Assembly (NCBI GenBank): GCA_965279195.1
Contig: CBDIHP010000044.1
Coordinates: 186,001 to 250,000, forward strand
Source: CBDIHP01 sp965279195
Lineage (GTDB): Bacteria; Planctomycetota; Planctomycetia; Isosphaerales; Isosphaeraceae
DNA: 64,000 nt
Reading direction: 5' to 3'
Shown: piece after piece, positions 8,586 through 18,294 of the stretch
Numbering within the stretch: the stretch's first letter is position 1
Layout: every line of letters starts with the position of its first letter
Program-made: the position numbers and the translations under genes
Notes under the pieces: generated by a model
What the model was told of the DNA's origin: nothing
Seen by the model: the letters and a program-made list of their open reading frames with translations, nothing else
Databases searched by the model: none

Positions 8586-11500
8586 TCAGTCGAAGTCGCC
8601 GTGGATCAGGCCGAAGGGCGAGGAGTCGTCGGGCCTGGAGTAGAGGGCGGCCGTGGAACCGTTGAAGCGTGCCTGCTCGTGCTGGCGCTGGCGTTCGAGC
8701 CGCTCGTCGCTGAGGACCGACTTGCGGATGCAGTAGCGGACGACTTCGTGGTCGGGGTCGATCAGGAGCGTGCAGCCTCCCCGGAACCAGAAGTCGGGCT
8801 TGGTGGACCCGGTGGGCAGCGCAGTCCAGCCGCGTTCGAGGTCCTTCTTCGAGAACGCCCAGGGTGTCCGGGCCAAGTCCACTTTCGCCTGGATGTCCGC
8901 GTTGGAGAAGCCCGCCCGCCTCTGGACGACCTCGATGACGATGTCGCTCCGCTGCTCGCCGTCGGGGCCGATCCGGAGGCACGGGCGGATCGATTCGATC
9001 TGGAATTTGGGGAGCGGCGGTTGCTTCTCCCTCTGACTCCGGGGGATGCTCTGGTAGCTGGTCCCGAACAGCTTGACCCCGAACGAGCTGATGCCGTCGT
9101 TCTCGTTGCGGTTGGCGATCTTGAAGAGCCAATCGCGGACGGCCGGGATGAGCTTGTCCTTGCGCTGGAAGATGTTCCGGCGGTCGGAACGCATCTTCCA
9201 TTCGAGGTCGCGGAAGGCCTCGACGATCCCGCGCAGGGAGTGCTGCTTCTCGTAGTCGGGCGGGTCCCAGAGCAGGGCGGACTCGTCGAGGACGTTGACG
9301 TCGTTGGGGTAGATGCCCCAGGACCGGAAGGCGTCGAGCACGGCGACGCGGTAGCCCCGGTCGTCGTCGCGGACGAGGTCGTAGTCGGCCGTGATCAGGG
9401 CGCGGAGGTACTCGCCGAAGGTGAGGTCGACCGGGGGGACATAATCGAGCGCCCGGATGCACATATTGAGGATGTGTCGCGCGGACTTCGTCGCCTCGAT
9501 GGCGAGCCGGGTGACGAGGTCGGGGTGGATGTCGCCGTCCTGGAGCACGCCGGTGCCGCCGGTGGCGATCCGGTAGAGGTCGCGCGAGCGGGAGGCGTAG
9601 ATGTTCTGGAACGCCCGGAACATGGCGGCCATGAGCACCGCGCCCCGGCTGTGGGCCTCCTTCGACCGGTAGTAGAGGGCCGGGTCGGGCTCCTGGGTGA
9701 TGTACTGCCGCAGGGCCGCGCGGTGCTCGCCCTGGGCCTGTCCGAACTGCATGGCGAGCTGGCCGAGCAGGTTGTCCTTGCTCAGGTCGCCGCGGACCTT
9801 CGCGACCTGGTGCCGGACGACCTCGACGTGCGAGAAGTGCTGGAACACCGCGACGGCGTCGGCGAACGCCTCGTGGAAGGCGTGGACGTCGGGGTTGCTC
9901 GACTCCAGCAGGTAGCGGTGCAGCCCGTGGAGCAGGGCGTGGGTGGTCTCGTGCGCGACGATGTCGAACGATTGGCACGTGAAGACCGTGCCGCCGGGCA
10001 GCGTGAGGCCCCCGGGCTGCTCCCGCGAGGGGAAGTAGCCGAAGAGCAGGGCGTGCCGGTTCGGGTCGTAGAAGGCGTTCGCCTGCCGGAGCGCGTGGGG
10101 ATAGATCCGGAGCCGGGGGACAAACTCCTCGCGGATGACCTCACCCTCGTCGTCGCGGACCAGTCGCGAGGCCCAGAGCGCGGTCCGCCCCAGGGCCTTC
10201 TCGAACGTGGCGATGGTCGCCATCGAGACGGCGTAGGCCATCTGCTGGTGGAACTGCGGGTCGGACTCCGAGGGGGCGAGGCCGTCCTGGGAGGTCATGT
10301 GCTCGTGCGTGAGGTCGATCGGCGCGTAGAAGCACTCGCTCGCCGGGTCGTAGTCGATGACCTCGACGTATTCCCCGACCGGCCCTTCGGTCAGCGTGCC
10401 GCTCCCCTCCCAGGGGACCGCGATCGTGATCGTGGCGATCTGCAGGGTCTCCAGCCGGGTCGCCAGGATCGGGTCATACGAGAAGACGCGGAGCCGCCGG
10501 CAACCGGGCGGCGACGGGATCCGACGCCCGTCCTGCTTCGTCGGTCGGACGGACTCGTGCAGCGGCTCGGATGCGGTCCGCAACGCGCGGAGGGCCTTGG
10601 CGTCGACGGCCGCAGGGGCGGCCCCTGGCATCCTCGCCGGCCGGAGGGTGGGGGCCTTGACGTATTCCTTGACGGCGACTTCCGGCGACTTCTCCGAGGC
10701 CTTGGCGGCCTGCTTCGCGGTCCGCTTCGACGGTGGCGCGGAGGCCGCCAAGGCGGGCGAGGAGGCGACGCGTTCGATCGAGGGCAGATCCCCTTCGAGC
10801 ACCGCGCGGACGGCCGGGATCACCGACAGGCTCATCGGGAGCGACATGTGATCCGCCCCCTCGGCGCGGAAGATCCGCTCGACGCCGGGGAGCACGGCGA
10901 GGAAGTCGGGGACCGTGCCGTCGCCCTGGAACATCGCGTCGGAGCGCCGGAGTTCGCCGTCGACGAATCCCACGGCCCCGACGGTCGGCTGGTCGCCCAG
11001 GAGGATCGTGGTCCGCTCGTTGAAGAAGGCCGAGTCGAGGCCCTTGGCCCACTTCCTCGCGTATTTCAGGCGATCGTTGTCGACGCCGGTCTTCCAGAAG
11101 GAGGCGAGATCGAGTGAGTCGGGATCGAACGGCGAGCCCCCCTTCTTGAATTGCTCGGCGTTCCACGGCAAGAGCTGGTAGAGCCCCGTGAACGACTGGA
11201 AGACCTGCCGAAAGTTCGGCGGCAGCTTGACGTGAAACTTGCGGGCGAAGTCGAACGACTCCGGGCTGCCGGCGAGGGCGAACGCGGCCGAAAACGTCCC
11301 GAAGGACGCCGGGCCGAGGAGCACGAGGTTCCGCACCAGGCTCCGGGCCTGCTGCGGGCCGAGCATCTGGATGGCCCGGCGCGCGACGAGGTTGCCCTGC
11401 GAGTGGGCGACGAGGTGGAGCGGCTTGGTGGTGTGGCCGATCCGATTGCGGATCTTGTCGGCCAGGAGCATCGCCGACCGCTCGATGTCCTTCCGCCAGT

Positions 11501-12005
11501 CGACCGGGATGATCTCGGGGTTGAACCCGTGGGCGACGAGGTCGAGGCGGAGGAGGTCATAGATCGGCGGGACGCCGCCGGTGGCACGGATCTGGACGTC
11601 CAGCGCCTCGTCGCGATCGGGCCGGCCCTCCTGGAAGCCGCCGAGTTTCAGGGCGGCCATCGGTTCATCGTCGATCACGAGGCTCGGCGAGATCCAGATG
11701 AGCCCGTGGGTCTGGTCGTCGCGGAGGGTGCTGCCGAGGAACCCGGGGACGATGAAGACATCGTCGCCCGACGCCATCGAAGGCGCGAGGGCCTGCTGCC
11801 TGAGCGACTGGCTGAGCAGTCGGAGATAGCGGAGTTCGTCCTCTCGGATCAGGCGCTGGTCATCGGGGAGGCTCTTGTCGGTCGCCTCCGCTTCGAGGAT
11901 CGCCTCGCCGCCTGGCCTTTGCAGCAGGGCGACCAGCGAGCCGGCTTCCAGGATCATCCTGCGACGCTCGTCGACGTTCGGACGAGGGGGGGGACTCTTC
12001 GCCAC
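8586..12005 (-). CDS. LCAT-like lipase / gluzincin metallopeptidase fusion protein
   Basis: An unusual 1139-residue two-enzyme protein. Residues ~80-410 form an LCAT/phospholipase-like alpha/beta hydrolase: VPGFLGS oxyanion loop, nucleophile elbow AHSQGN (Ser202), the LCAT-type GDGTVP segment with Asp362, and His386 in GADHMS. After a basic Ala/Lys linker (~410-500), residues ~500-910 form a gluzincin metallopeptidase: HETTH at 685-689, HEAFAD with the third ligand Glu712, and an EAHSRGA His785 like the M4 catalytic histidine. The last ~230 residues are unassigned. No signal peptide or transmembrane helix is seen, so it is probably cytosolic. GTG 12005 was chosen for its GGAG eight bases upstream; GTG 12041 is an alternative. 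Forms an apparent operon with the MBL gene. Confidence 0.85.
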   Translation of the reverse strand: MAKSPPPRPNVDERRRMILEAGSLVALLQRPGGEAILEAEATDKSLPDDQRLIREDELRYLRLLSQSLRQQALAPSMASGDDVFIVPGFLGSTLRDDQTHGLIWISPSLVIDDEPMAALKLGGFQEGRPDRDEALDVQIRATGGVPPIYDLLRLDLVAHGFNPEIIPVDWRKDIERSAMLLADKIRNRIGHTTKPLHLVAHSQGNLVARRAIQMLGPQQARSLVRNLVLLGPASFGTFSAAFALAGSPESFDFARKFHVKLPPNFRQVFQSFTGLYQLLPWNAEQFKKGGSPFDPDSLDLASFWKTGVDNDRLKYARKWAKGLDSAFFNERTTILLGDQPTVGAVGFVDGELRRSDAMFQGDGTVPDFLAVLPGVERIFRAEGADHMSLPMSLSVIPAVRAVLEGDLPSIERVASSPALAASAPPSKRTAKQAAKASEKSPEVAVKEYVKAPTLRPARMPGAAPAAVDAKALRALRTASEPLHESVRPTKQDGRRIPSPPGCRRLRVFSYDPILATRLETLQIATITIAVPWEGSGTLTEGPVGEYVEVIDYDPASECFYAPIDLTHEHMTSQDGLAPSESDPQFHQQMAYAVSMATIATFEKALGRTALWASRLVRDDEGEVIREEFVPRLRIYPHALRQANAFYDPNRHALLFGYFPSREQPGGLTLPGGTVFTCQSFDIVAHETTHALLHGLHRYLLESSNPDVHAFHEAFADAVAVFQHFSHVEVVRHQVAKVRGDLSKDNLLGQLAMQFGQAQGEHRAALRQYITQEPDPALYYRSKEAHSRGAVLMAAMFRAFQNIYASRSRDLYRIATGGTGVLQDGDIHPDLVTRLAIEATKSARHILNMCIRALDYVPPVDLTFGEYLRALITADYDLVRDDDRGYRVAVLDAFRSWGIYPNDVNVLDESALLWDPPDYEKQHSLRGIVEAFRDLEWKMRSDRRNIFQRKDKLIPAVRDWLFKIANRNENDGISSFGVKLFGTSYQSIPRSQREKQPPLPKFQIESIRPCLRIGPDGEQRSDIVIEVVQRRAGFSNADIQAKVDLARTPWAFSKKDLERGWTALPTGSTKPDFWFRGGCTLLIDPDHEVVRYCIRKSVLSDERLERQRQHEQARFNGSTAALYSRPDDSSPFGLIHGDFD

Positions 12006-12412
12006 GGTGCCATCTCCATCGATGAAGCTTTGGGATGCCACTTATCAAAACCGGTCGGCCGCGCGTCCGCCAGGAGAATTCCGTCGGGATCCGTTCCGAT
12101 TTCGTCAAATCAGGCGAGGCGCCAGACGAACCCAATTCGACTCAAGTCGTCCTGGGATCTAGTTTTGAAGGAAATGATCAACCCTGGCGTGCGAGGCCAG
12201 CCGTCTCGACTCCGGGTGAGGATCGCGGGTCACTTCCTTCACTATCCGGAACCGACGGCACTCCGTGCGGGAAAATCCACGAGATACTCAGGGCCTCGCG
12301 CGTCAGGACCCGGAAAGTCGCCGAGTTCGTTGCAACCCGATCGTGGCGGGAGGGAGTCGATCGGGCTATCGTATGGGGCTCTGCCTACCCCACACCCCGC
12401 CCCGAGGCCCCC
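12006..12412. other. Intergenic region, divergent promoters expected
   Basis: No gene is supported between the fusion-protein start and the PHP gene. One copy of the dispersed repeat core (ACGAACCCAATTCG) is at 12126-12139. No confident promoter boxes were found. Confidence 0.5.
12126..12139 (+). repeat. Dispersed repeat core, partial copy
   Basis: ACGAACCCAATTCG matches the CAAACCCAATTCG core of the intergenic units at 728-745 and 47043-47060, but lacks the GGAA start. Weak single copy. Confidence 0.4.
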
Positions 12413-13723
12413 ATGCGCCCGAGACCGTTGATCGCACTATTCCTCGCGCCGGCCCTCTTCGGTTCGATCGCGTCCGCCCAGATGCCTGAGTCCTCGCCCC
12501 GATGGTTCCGGGGGAACCTGCACACGCATTCGCTCTGGAGCGACGGCAACGACTACCCCGAGATGATCGTCGACTGGTACGCGCGGAACGGCTATCAGTT
12601 CCTGGCCCTCTCGGACCACAACACGATCGGCCAGGGGGAGAAGTGGATGACGGTCAAGTCCGCCAACGCCCGGGCCAAGCAGGATGGGTTCGGACGATAC
12701 TGGAAGCGGTTCGGGCCCGAGTGGGTCGAGACGCGGAAGGACGGCGACGCGAAGGAGGTGCGGCTCAAGCCGCTGGGTGAGTATCGCACGCTGTTCGAGA
12801 CGCCCGGGAAATTCCTGCTGATCCAGGGGGAGGAGATCACCGACCGGTTCGAATCGAAGCCGATTCACATGAATGCGTCGAACCTCGTCGAGCTGGTGAA
12901 GCCCCAGGGCGGCAAGAGCGTGGCCGATACGATGGCGAACAACCTCGCGGCCGTCGAGGAGCAGTCGAAGCGGCTCGGCCGGCCGATCTTGACGCACCTG
13001 AACCACCCGAACTTCGGCTACGCGATCACGGCCGAGGAGCTGGCGATGGTGACGAAGGAGCACTTCTTCGAGGTCTACAACGGACACCCCGACGTCCACC
13101 ACCGGGGGGACGAGACCCACGCGTCGATCGAGCGGATGTGGGACATCATCAACACCATCCGGCTCGGCGAGATGGGCGTCCACCCCGTCTTCGGGCTCGG
13201 CACCGACGACTCGCACCACTACTTCGGCAAGGCGGGCTCGACCTCCGGCCGGGGCTGGATCAACGTCCGCGCGAAGTTCCTCACGCCCAACTCCATCATC
13301 GGCGCCATGGAAACAGGCGACTTCCACGCCTCCAGCGGCGTCGCCTTCAAGGACATGACTTACTCGAACCGGGACGGCAAGCGGTCCCTCTCGGTCGAGA
13401 TCGAGCCCCAGGCAGGGGCGTCGTATTCGATCCAGTTCATCGGCACGCGGTCGAACTACGACCGCGCCCGCAAGCCCGTGAAGGACAAGGCCGGCAAGAC
13501 GTTGCCGGTCACACAGCGCTACTCCGAGGACGTGGGGGCCGTGCTGGCGAAGTTCGAGGGGACGAAGGCCTCGTATGTATTCAAGGGCGACGAGCTTTAT
13601 GTGAGGGCCGTCGCCATATCGAGCCTGGCGCCGGAGAACCCGGTCTATGCCGACCAGAAGGCCCAGGCGTGGACGCAGCCGGTCGGCTGGGAAGAGGCGT
13701 TGAAGGCCAAGGCGAAGCCCTAA
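12413..13723 (+). CDS. Secreted PHP-domain phosphoesterase-like protein
   Basis: A 436-residue exported protein. A signal peptide (LIALFLAPALFGSIASA, cleavage after ASA) precedes a PHP metal-dependent hydrolase domain: GNLHTHSLWSDG with the first HxH pair, ALSDHNT, GEEIT, LTHLNHPN, and GTDDSHH near residue 265. These are the scattered His/Asp/Glu ligands expected for a trinuclear metal site. A C-terminal beta-sandwich-like part follows. PHP proteins hydrolyse phosphoesters; the exported substrate is unknown. ATG 12413 is preceded by GAGG. Its stop overlaps that of the convergent CbiX-like gene by 4 bases. Confidence 0.85.
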   Translation: MRPRPLIALFLAPALFGSIASAQMPESSPRWFRGNLHTHSLWSDGNDYPEMIVDWYARNGYQFLALSDHNTIGQGEKWMTVKSANARAKQDGFGRYWKRFGPEWVETRKDGDAKEVRLKPLGEYRTLFETPGKFLLIQGEEITDRFESKPIHMNASNLVELVKPQGGKSVADTMANNLAAVEEQSKRLGRPILTHLNHPNFGYAITAEELAMVTKEHFFEVYNGHPDVHHRGDETHASIERMWDIINTIRLGEMGVHPVFGLGTDDSHHYFGKAGSTSGRGWINVRAKFLTPNSIIGAMETGDFHASSGVAFKDMTYSNRDGKRSLSVEIEPQAGASYSIQFIGTRSNYDRARKPVKDKAGKTLPVTQRYSEDVGAVLAKFEGTKASYVFKGDELYVRAVAISSLAPENPVYADQKAQAWTQPVGWEEALKAKAKP

Positions 13724-14169
13724 TCCATCGGCGCGTAACGCTCGGCCATGGCGGCGGGGTCGTCGCGGATCTCCACGGCGGCTTCGCCGCCGAGTTCCTC
13801 GACCCTCGCCAGCACGAGCCGATCCAGTAGCGGATGCGGTCCCAGCGGCGGCCCGAGGCGGAACTCCACGCCCGGATACCTCGCCTGTAAGTCTTCGCGG
13901 GCGGCCGTGAGGTCGCGGAGCAGATGGACGCCCGCCGCGAGGAAGTAGGGGACCATCAGGATCCGCGTCGCCCCTCTGGCCACGCAGGCGTCGCCGCCGG
14001 AGGGGATGTCGGGCTGCGCCAGTTCGAGGAAGCAAGGCTCGACGATCGCGTGCGGCCCCTGCTCGGCCAATCGTCCGGCCAGTGCCTTCAGGTCTTCATT
14101 CGCCGGCGCATGGCGGCTGCCGTGGGCGATCAGCAGGACGGCGGATTTCAGAGCGTTTGGATCGTTCAT
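13720..14169 (-). CDS. CbiX/SirB-like chelatase-family protein
   Basis: A 149-residue protein of the short CbiX type, which inserts Co2+ or Fe2+ into sirohydrochlorin or related tetrapyrroles. The conserved AVLLIAHGSRHAPANED near the N-terminus holds the metal-binding His. FLELAQPDIP and the VPYFLAAGVHLLRDL strand with the second His follow. ATG 14169 was chosen because it begins just before this block. No other cobalamin or siroheme gene is in the window, so the exact metal and pathway remain open. Confidence 0.85.
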   Translation of the reverse strand: MNDPNALKSAVLLIAHGSRHAPANEDLKALAGRLAEQGPHAIVEPCFLELAQPDIPSGGDACVARGATRILMVPYFLAAGVHLLRDLTAAREDLQARYPGVEFRLGPPLGPHPLLDRLVLARVEELGGEAAVEIRDDPAAMAERYAPMD

Positions 14170-14466
14170 GAAGCGATTGTAGCCGGGCTGGCAAGCGTGA
14201 TGGCCACTCGCCCCCTCCGCCACCCGAGCATCATCAGCGCTGCGCGACGGTGTCCGGACCCCACTCCAGGCGATGCCGCGCCGTACCGCGAAATCAGGTC
14301 TCCGGACCCTTTGTTTTCGCTTCAGGTCATGGGTCTGGAGACCCTGTTCGCTCGTCTCCTCCGATCACCGTGGGGGCGGGGTCTGGAGACCCGCGCCCAG
14401 CGCTTTCGGCCCTCGCCCAGCGCATTCCGAGGCTAGGGCCGGGAGGAATGGGTCCGAATCCGGGCG
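14170..14466. other. Gene-free spacer
   Basis: I see no supported gene, RNA or terminator in this 297-base spacer. Three short repeats of the type 'GTCTGGAGACCC' occur (near 14301, 14333 and 14381), of unknown meaning. Confidence 0.4.
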
Positions 14467-15669
14467 TCACTTCTTGTCGCCTTCCTTGACCCACGCCTCA
14501 TTGAACGCCGCGTGCTTGATGCCCTTGGAGGTGAAGACTTCCTTCGCCCTGGGCTGGCCGGGGACGGGCTCGGGGGAGATGAAGGTGCTGTAGATGGCGT
14601 GGACGGTGCCGTCGCGGCCTTCGGTGACGGCGGGGTAGTGGTAGCGGCCTGCGCCGTGTTTTTCGAGGTGGCGGCGGTGGGGCCAGGTCTTGCCCTCGTC
14701 CTCGGAGATGGCCACGGCCAGGCGGGCGCGCGAGGAGACGTCGTCGTTGAAGACGAGCAGCCAGTGGCCGTTCCTGAGCCGGACCGCGTCGATGCCCGCC
14801 CCGGGGTTGGGGAGGTCGGTCTCGGTCACGGCGCTCCAGGTCATGCCGTCGTCCTTCGAGGTCGACACCCGGATCCGCTGCTTCGGGCCGTTCTCGCGCA
14901 TGTAGGCGACGAGCGTGCCGTCGGCCTTGCGGAGGACGGTCGGCTGGATGTTGCCGAAGCCCAGCAGCGGCTTGCTGGCGAACCACGTCTTTCCCTCGTC
15001 GTCGCTCAGCGCCATGATCGAGATGGCGAAGGTGTCGGAGTAGAGCGGCAGGACGATCCGGCCCGAGGGCAGGAGCGTCGGCTTGCAGCGAGGGGCCCAG
15101 CCGAGTCGCTGATAGAGCGGGTCCGACAGCTTCGCCTTCTGCCCGCCGGGGATCGGGAACGACCCGCGCGGGGGGCGGATGTCGCGGCTGCCCAGGAGTT
15201 TCAGGGCCTCGTCCTTGAAGTCCTCGGGCCGGATCAAGATGAGCCCTTCGCGGTCCCACTCGGGTGCCAGGCCCGTCTGGTAACGGCCCGACACCTTGTA
15301 ATTCATGAGCGACGACTCCCACGAGCTGCCGATGATCGTCGGCCAGAACAGCCAGAGGCGCTCCCTGGGGTCGATCCAGAGGGCGGTGTTGCCGTCGGGG
15401 AAGCCCGGGCGGTCGGCGAGCTGGAACGGCTTGCTCCAGGCCATTTCGCCCTTCTTCCTGCGGGCCCCGGAGATCCAGCCCCCCTCGGCCCCCTTGCCGT
15501 CGTCGGGGTCGCCGTACCACGAGGCGAGGAGGTCGCCGTTCGCGCACTCGACGATCCCCGGCGCGTGGGTCTGACGCTCGTTCGGCGGGAAGATCTGCTC
15601 GGCCTCGAAGCGGGGCGACGCCCCGTCGGCCAGGCAGAGGGCGGTCGCGAGGATGGCCGCGAGACTCAT
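14467..15669 (-). CDS. Exported sialidase-like BNR-repeat protein
   Basis: A 400-residue protein of the exo-alpha-sialidase (BNR_2) superfamily, a six-bladed propeller. A short signal peptide (LAAILATALCLADG) is followed by blades that include Asp-box-like motifs: SDDEGKTWFA, SKDDGMTWSA and SEDEGKTWPH. CANGDLLASWYGDPDD, the CKPTLLPSGRIVLPLYSD block with conserved Arg-Cys-Lys-Pro, and RYHYPAV also fit the family, which cleaves glycosidic bonds or acts as a glycan-binding protein. ATG 15669 has GGAG eight bases upstream. Divergent from the YHYH gene, 180 bp apart. The sulfatase further on suggests glycan scavenging as a shared theme; this is inference. Confidence 0.87.
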   Translation of the reverse strand: MSLAAILATALCLADGASPRFEAEQIFPPNERQTHAPGIVECANGDLLASWYGDPDDGKGAEGGWISGARRKKGEMAWSKPFQLADRPGFPDGNTALWIDPRERLWLFWPTIIGSSWESSLMNYKVSGRYQTGLAPEWDREGLILIRPEDFKDEALKLLGSRDIRPPRGSFPIPGGQKAKLSDPLYQRLGWAPRCKPTLLPSGRIVLPLYSDTFAISIMALSDDEGKTWFASKPLLGFGNIQPTVLRKADGTLVAYMRENGPKQRIRVSTSKDDGMTWSAVTETDLPNPGAGIDAVRLRNGHWLLVFNDDVSSRARLAVAISEDEGKTWPHRRHLEKHGAGRYHYPAVTEGRDGTVHAIYSTFISPEPVPGQPRAKEVFTSKGIKHAAFNEAWVKEGDKK

Positions 15670-15849
15670 GGCGGTGGCTCCGGTCGGATCGGTCAGTCGT
15701 CGGGAGGGGCCACATCTTATCCCGATCGACCCGCGCGTTGTACCCGGCGGGATGTTCGGCGAAAATTCCAGGAGGACGGTCGCCGAGGCGTCCTCGCCGA
15801 CGTTTCCCTTCGCAGACACTCGACCGCCCCTCCAGCGACGGACCTGGCC

Positions 15850-17619
15850 ATGAACGCCCGAATCCTGACCCTTGCCCTGTTCCTGGCGGCCGCCCCGGTC
15901 GCCGGAGCGGCCGACAATCTGATCCGCAACCCCGGCTTCGAAGAGAAGGACCCCGGCAGCCAGTCTGCCCTGGGCTTCGAACTGAAAGGGGACGCCGCCC
16001 TCGAACGCGCCGGCCTCGCGTTCGAGAACACGTCGATGGGCGTCAGCCTGCACGCGGGCCGCGACCTCGACGGCGACAGCAAGCACGAGGGGGAGGTCTC
16101 GCAGACCGTCAAGCTCGACCGGGCGAAAGAACTGCCGGGCCGCTGGTACCGATTCCAGGTCAGGGGCCTGCCGGACGAGGGGTTTCATCTCTCGGGCGAC
16201 GACCTGCATCTCAAGGTGGCGTTCTTCGCCCGGGGGGGCGCGTCGTCCTATGACGCCGTCTCTCGCAAGATCTACGGCCGGATCGAGCAGGAGCGGCGCG
16301 ACCTGGCGGTCAACGGCGTCGGCAAGCGGGCGGGCGCGGCGACCTGGAAGACCTATGAACTCGAATTCAAGGTCCCTTTCGCCGAGATCGATGAGCTGAA
16401 GGTGAGCGCCGGGTTCCGGGGCGGGGCGGGGAAGGCGTCGGGTGCCGAGGCGTTCCGCGTCGATGACCTCTCGCTTACGACGATCCCCGCGCCGGGCGCC
16501 GCGAACATCGTCCGGGCTCTGACGGCGAAGGCCCCGGTCGATCCGTCAAGGCTCACCGCGCTGGGGGGCCGCTGGTTCTATCAGACGCCCGAGGGCCAGT
16601 CGCTCAAGCGTCCCCTGGTGGTCAACAAGGACAACGCCGACCGCCTCTTCTATCGCGAGACCTCGAAACGATATGTGAATCCGTTCTTGGAAAACATGTC
16701 CGCCTGGCTCCGGCCGGGATATCTCGACGTCGAGGGGAACATGGTCGAGGCAGATCGTTTCGTGCCCGATAGCGTCACCCTGGAATTCGACGAGGGCGTG
16801 GTGCGGGTCCATGCGAGGAACATCCCGAACCACCCGACGGCGAAGTTCCCCAGCCCGAGGGGCAGCGGCGACCGGAACCCGTCCTACATCCAGGAACACG
16901 ACGACGTCTACTCGCTCCCGCTCGACCCCCAGCCCGACCCCGACGCCAAGGCCATGACCGAGGGGAACGAGAACCGGGCGTTGCCGATGGGGCCGGTGGG
17001 CCTGGCGGTGAACGGCGTCGTGTTCTACAACCCCTTCGACGCCGGGATGCAGGACGCCACCGACCTGATGGACCGATGCTGCGGCCACCCGAGCCCGGAC
17101 AACCGCTACCACTACCACAAGTACCCGATCTGCGTGAAGTCGCCGTTCGTCGACGAAGGGAAGGAGCACTCGTCGGTCATCGGCTGGTCGTTCGACGGCT
17201 TCCCGGTCTACGGCCCCTACGAATCGTCGGGCCTGATGGCGAAGGACGACAAGGCCAACCCGCTGAACGACTTCAACATCCACAAGGACGACGAGCGGGG
17301 CTGGCATTACCACGTCACGCCCGGCAAGTTCCCCTACATCATCGGCGGCTACTGGGGACGCCGGGTCTTCGCGAACCGACCCGGCGGCGGCCGAGGCGGG
17401 ATGGCCGGTCGAGGTGGGCCCGACGGACCTGGACAGGGGCAGGGCTTCGGGCCGCCTCCCCGGCATCCGTTGATGAGCGCGCTGGACCTCGACGGCGACG
17501 GCGAACTCTCCGCCGAGGAGGTCGCCAAGGCCGCAAAATCGCTGGAGGCCCTGGACCGCGACAAGGATGGCCAGATCACCCCCGACGAGATCCCCCGGCC
17601 CGTCGGGCCGCCTCGATGA
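15850..17619 (+). CDS. Secreted YHYH-domain protein with C-terminal EF-hands
   Basis: A 589-residue exported protein. The signal peptide (LALFLAAAPVAGAA) is followed by a jelly-roll-like N-terminal domain (NLIRNPGFEEKDP) to about residue 220, typical of planctomycete surface proteins. The YHYH domain (about 300-510) contains DNRYHYHKYP, VIGWSFDGFPVYGPY and GWHYHVT. A Gly/Pro-rich linker leads to two EF-hand loops, DLDGDGELSAEE and DRDKDGQITPDE, which should bind Ca2+. The YHYH domain has no established activity. The IS630 element begins 30 bp after the stop, so its native downstream sequence is interrupted. Confidence 0.87.
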   Translation: MNARILTLALFLAAAPVAGAADNLIRNPGFEEKDPGSQSALGFELKGDAALERAGLAFENTSMGVSLHAGRDLDGDSKHEGEVSQTVKLDRAKELPGRWYRFQVRGLPDEGFHLSGDDLHLKVAFFARGGASSYDAVSRKIYGRIEQERRDLAVNGVGKRAGAATWKTYELEFKVPFAEIDELKVSAGFRGGAGKASGAEAFRVDDLSLTTIPAPGAANIVRALTAKAPVDPSRLTALGGRWFYQTPEGQSLKRPLVVNKDNADRLFYRETSKRYVNPFLENMSAWLRPGYLDVEGNMVEADRFVPDSVTLEFDEGVVRVHARNIPNHPTAKFPSPRGSGDRNPSYIQEHDDVYSLPLDPQPDPDAKAMTEGNENRALPMGPVGLAVNGVVFYNPFDAGMQDATDLMDRCCGHPSPDNRYHYHKYPICVKSPFVDEGKEHSSVIGWSFDGFPVYGPYESSGLMAKDDKANPLNDFNIHKDDERGWHYHVTPGKFPYIIGGYWGRRVFANRPGGGRGGMAGRGGPDGPGQGQGFGPPPRHPLMSALDLDGDGELSAEEVAKAAKSLEALDRDKDGQITPDEIPRPVGPPR

Positions 17620-17646
17620 AATCGAAGAATTCAGCGTTGGTTGTCG

Positions 17647-18294
17647 CTAGAGCGATTTCCCTATGAGTCTGGCGGTTGACTCTGTGGCGGTGTAGCCGCT
17701 ATGGCGGAACCAGCCGGCGATGTCCTGCGGGGTGATCCGGCGGAGGGCGTCGCCCATGGCGCCGAAGAGATCGGGGACCGTCCGGACCGCCAGCTCGCGG
17801 AGGATCGCCTTGAACATCGAGAACAGCGGCTCGATCGGGTTGAGGTCGGGGCTGTAGGGGGGCAGGTAGCGGACCTGGGCGCCGGCCGCTTCGATCAGGC
17901 GACGCACCTCGGGCGACTTGTGGCAGGAGAGGTTGTCCATCACCACGATGTCGCCCGTCCGCAGGGTCGGGGCCAGGCAGTCGCCGATGTAGGTCTCGAA
18001 GCAGGCCGAGTTGGTGGCGCCGTCTGTGGCCAGGCAGGCGGGCTGGGGGACGCCCCCCAGCCTCACGGCGGCGGTGAGGGTGATGACCTTCCAGTGTCCG
18101 TGCGGCACCGGGCCGTCCACCCGCACGCCGCTGGGGGCCCGGCCGTGGGTCCGGTCCATGGCGGTGGTGCAGCCGGTCTCGTCGAGGAAGACCAGCCGCG
18201 ACGGGTCGACCCCGGCGAACTCCTCGCGCCAGGCCCGCCGCTGCTCCTTCAGCTCGGGACGGTCCTGCTCGGCCGCCCGCCGCGACTTTTTTTA
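17647..18294 (-). CDS. IS630 transposase OrfB (DDE catalytic part), made by -1 frameshift
   Basis: The catalytic domain is read after a -1 shift at the A7 run, giving an OrfAB fusion. The DDE triad is visible: Asp in VFLDETGCTT, Asp in VVMDNLSCHK, and the Asp/Glu of SPDLNPIEPL, all at IS630 spacing. The frame has no credible independent start before the internal ATG at 18159, which already lies past the first catalytic Asp, so frameshifting is needed for a complete enzyme. The stop codon TAG (17647-17649) is formed by the duplicated target TA plus the flanking C. Confidence 0.88.
17650..17681. repeat. Left terminal inverted repeat of the IS630 element
   Basis: GAGCGATTTCC and TGGCGGTTGACT, separated by nine less conserved bases; reverse complement of the right end. 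Confidence 0.9.

Noticed and set aside
8454..11117. An 887-residue plus-strand frame opposite the lipase-peptidase gene
   Set aside because: Composition is that of an antisense frame in GC-rich DNA (Val/Gly/Asp/Arg rich); the opposite strand has two complete catalytic sites.
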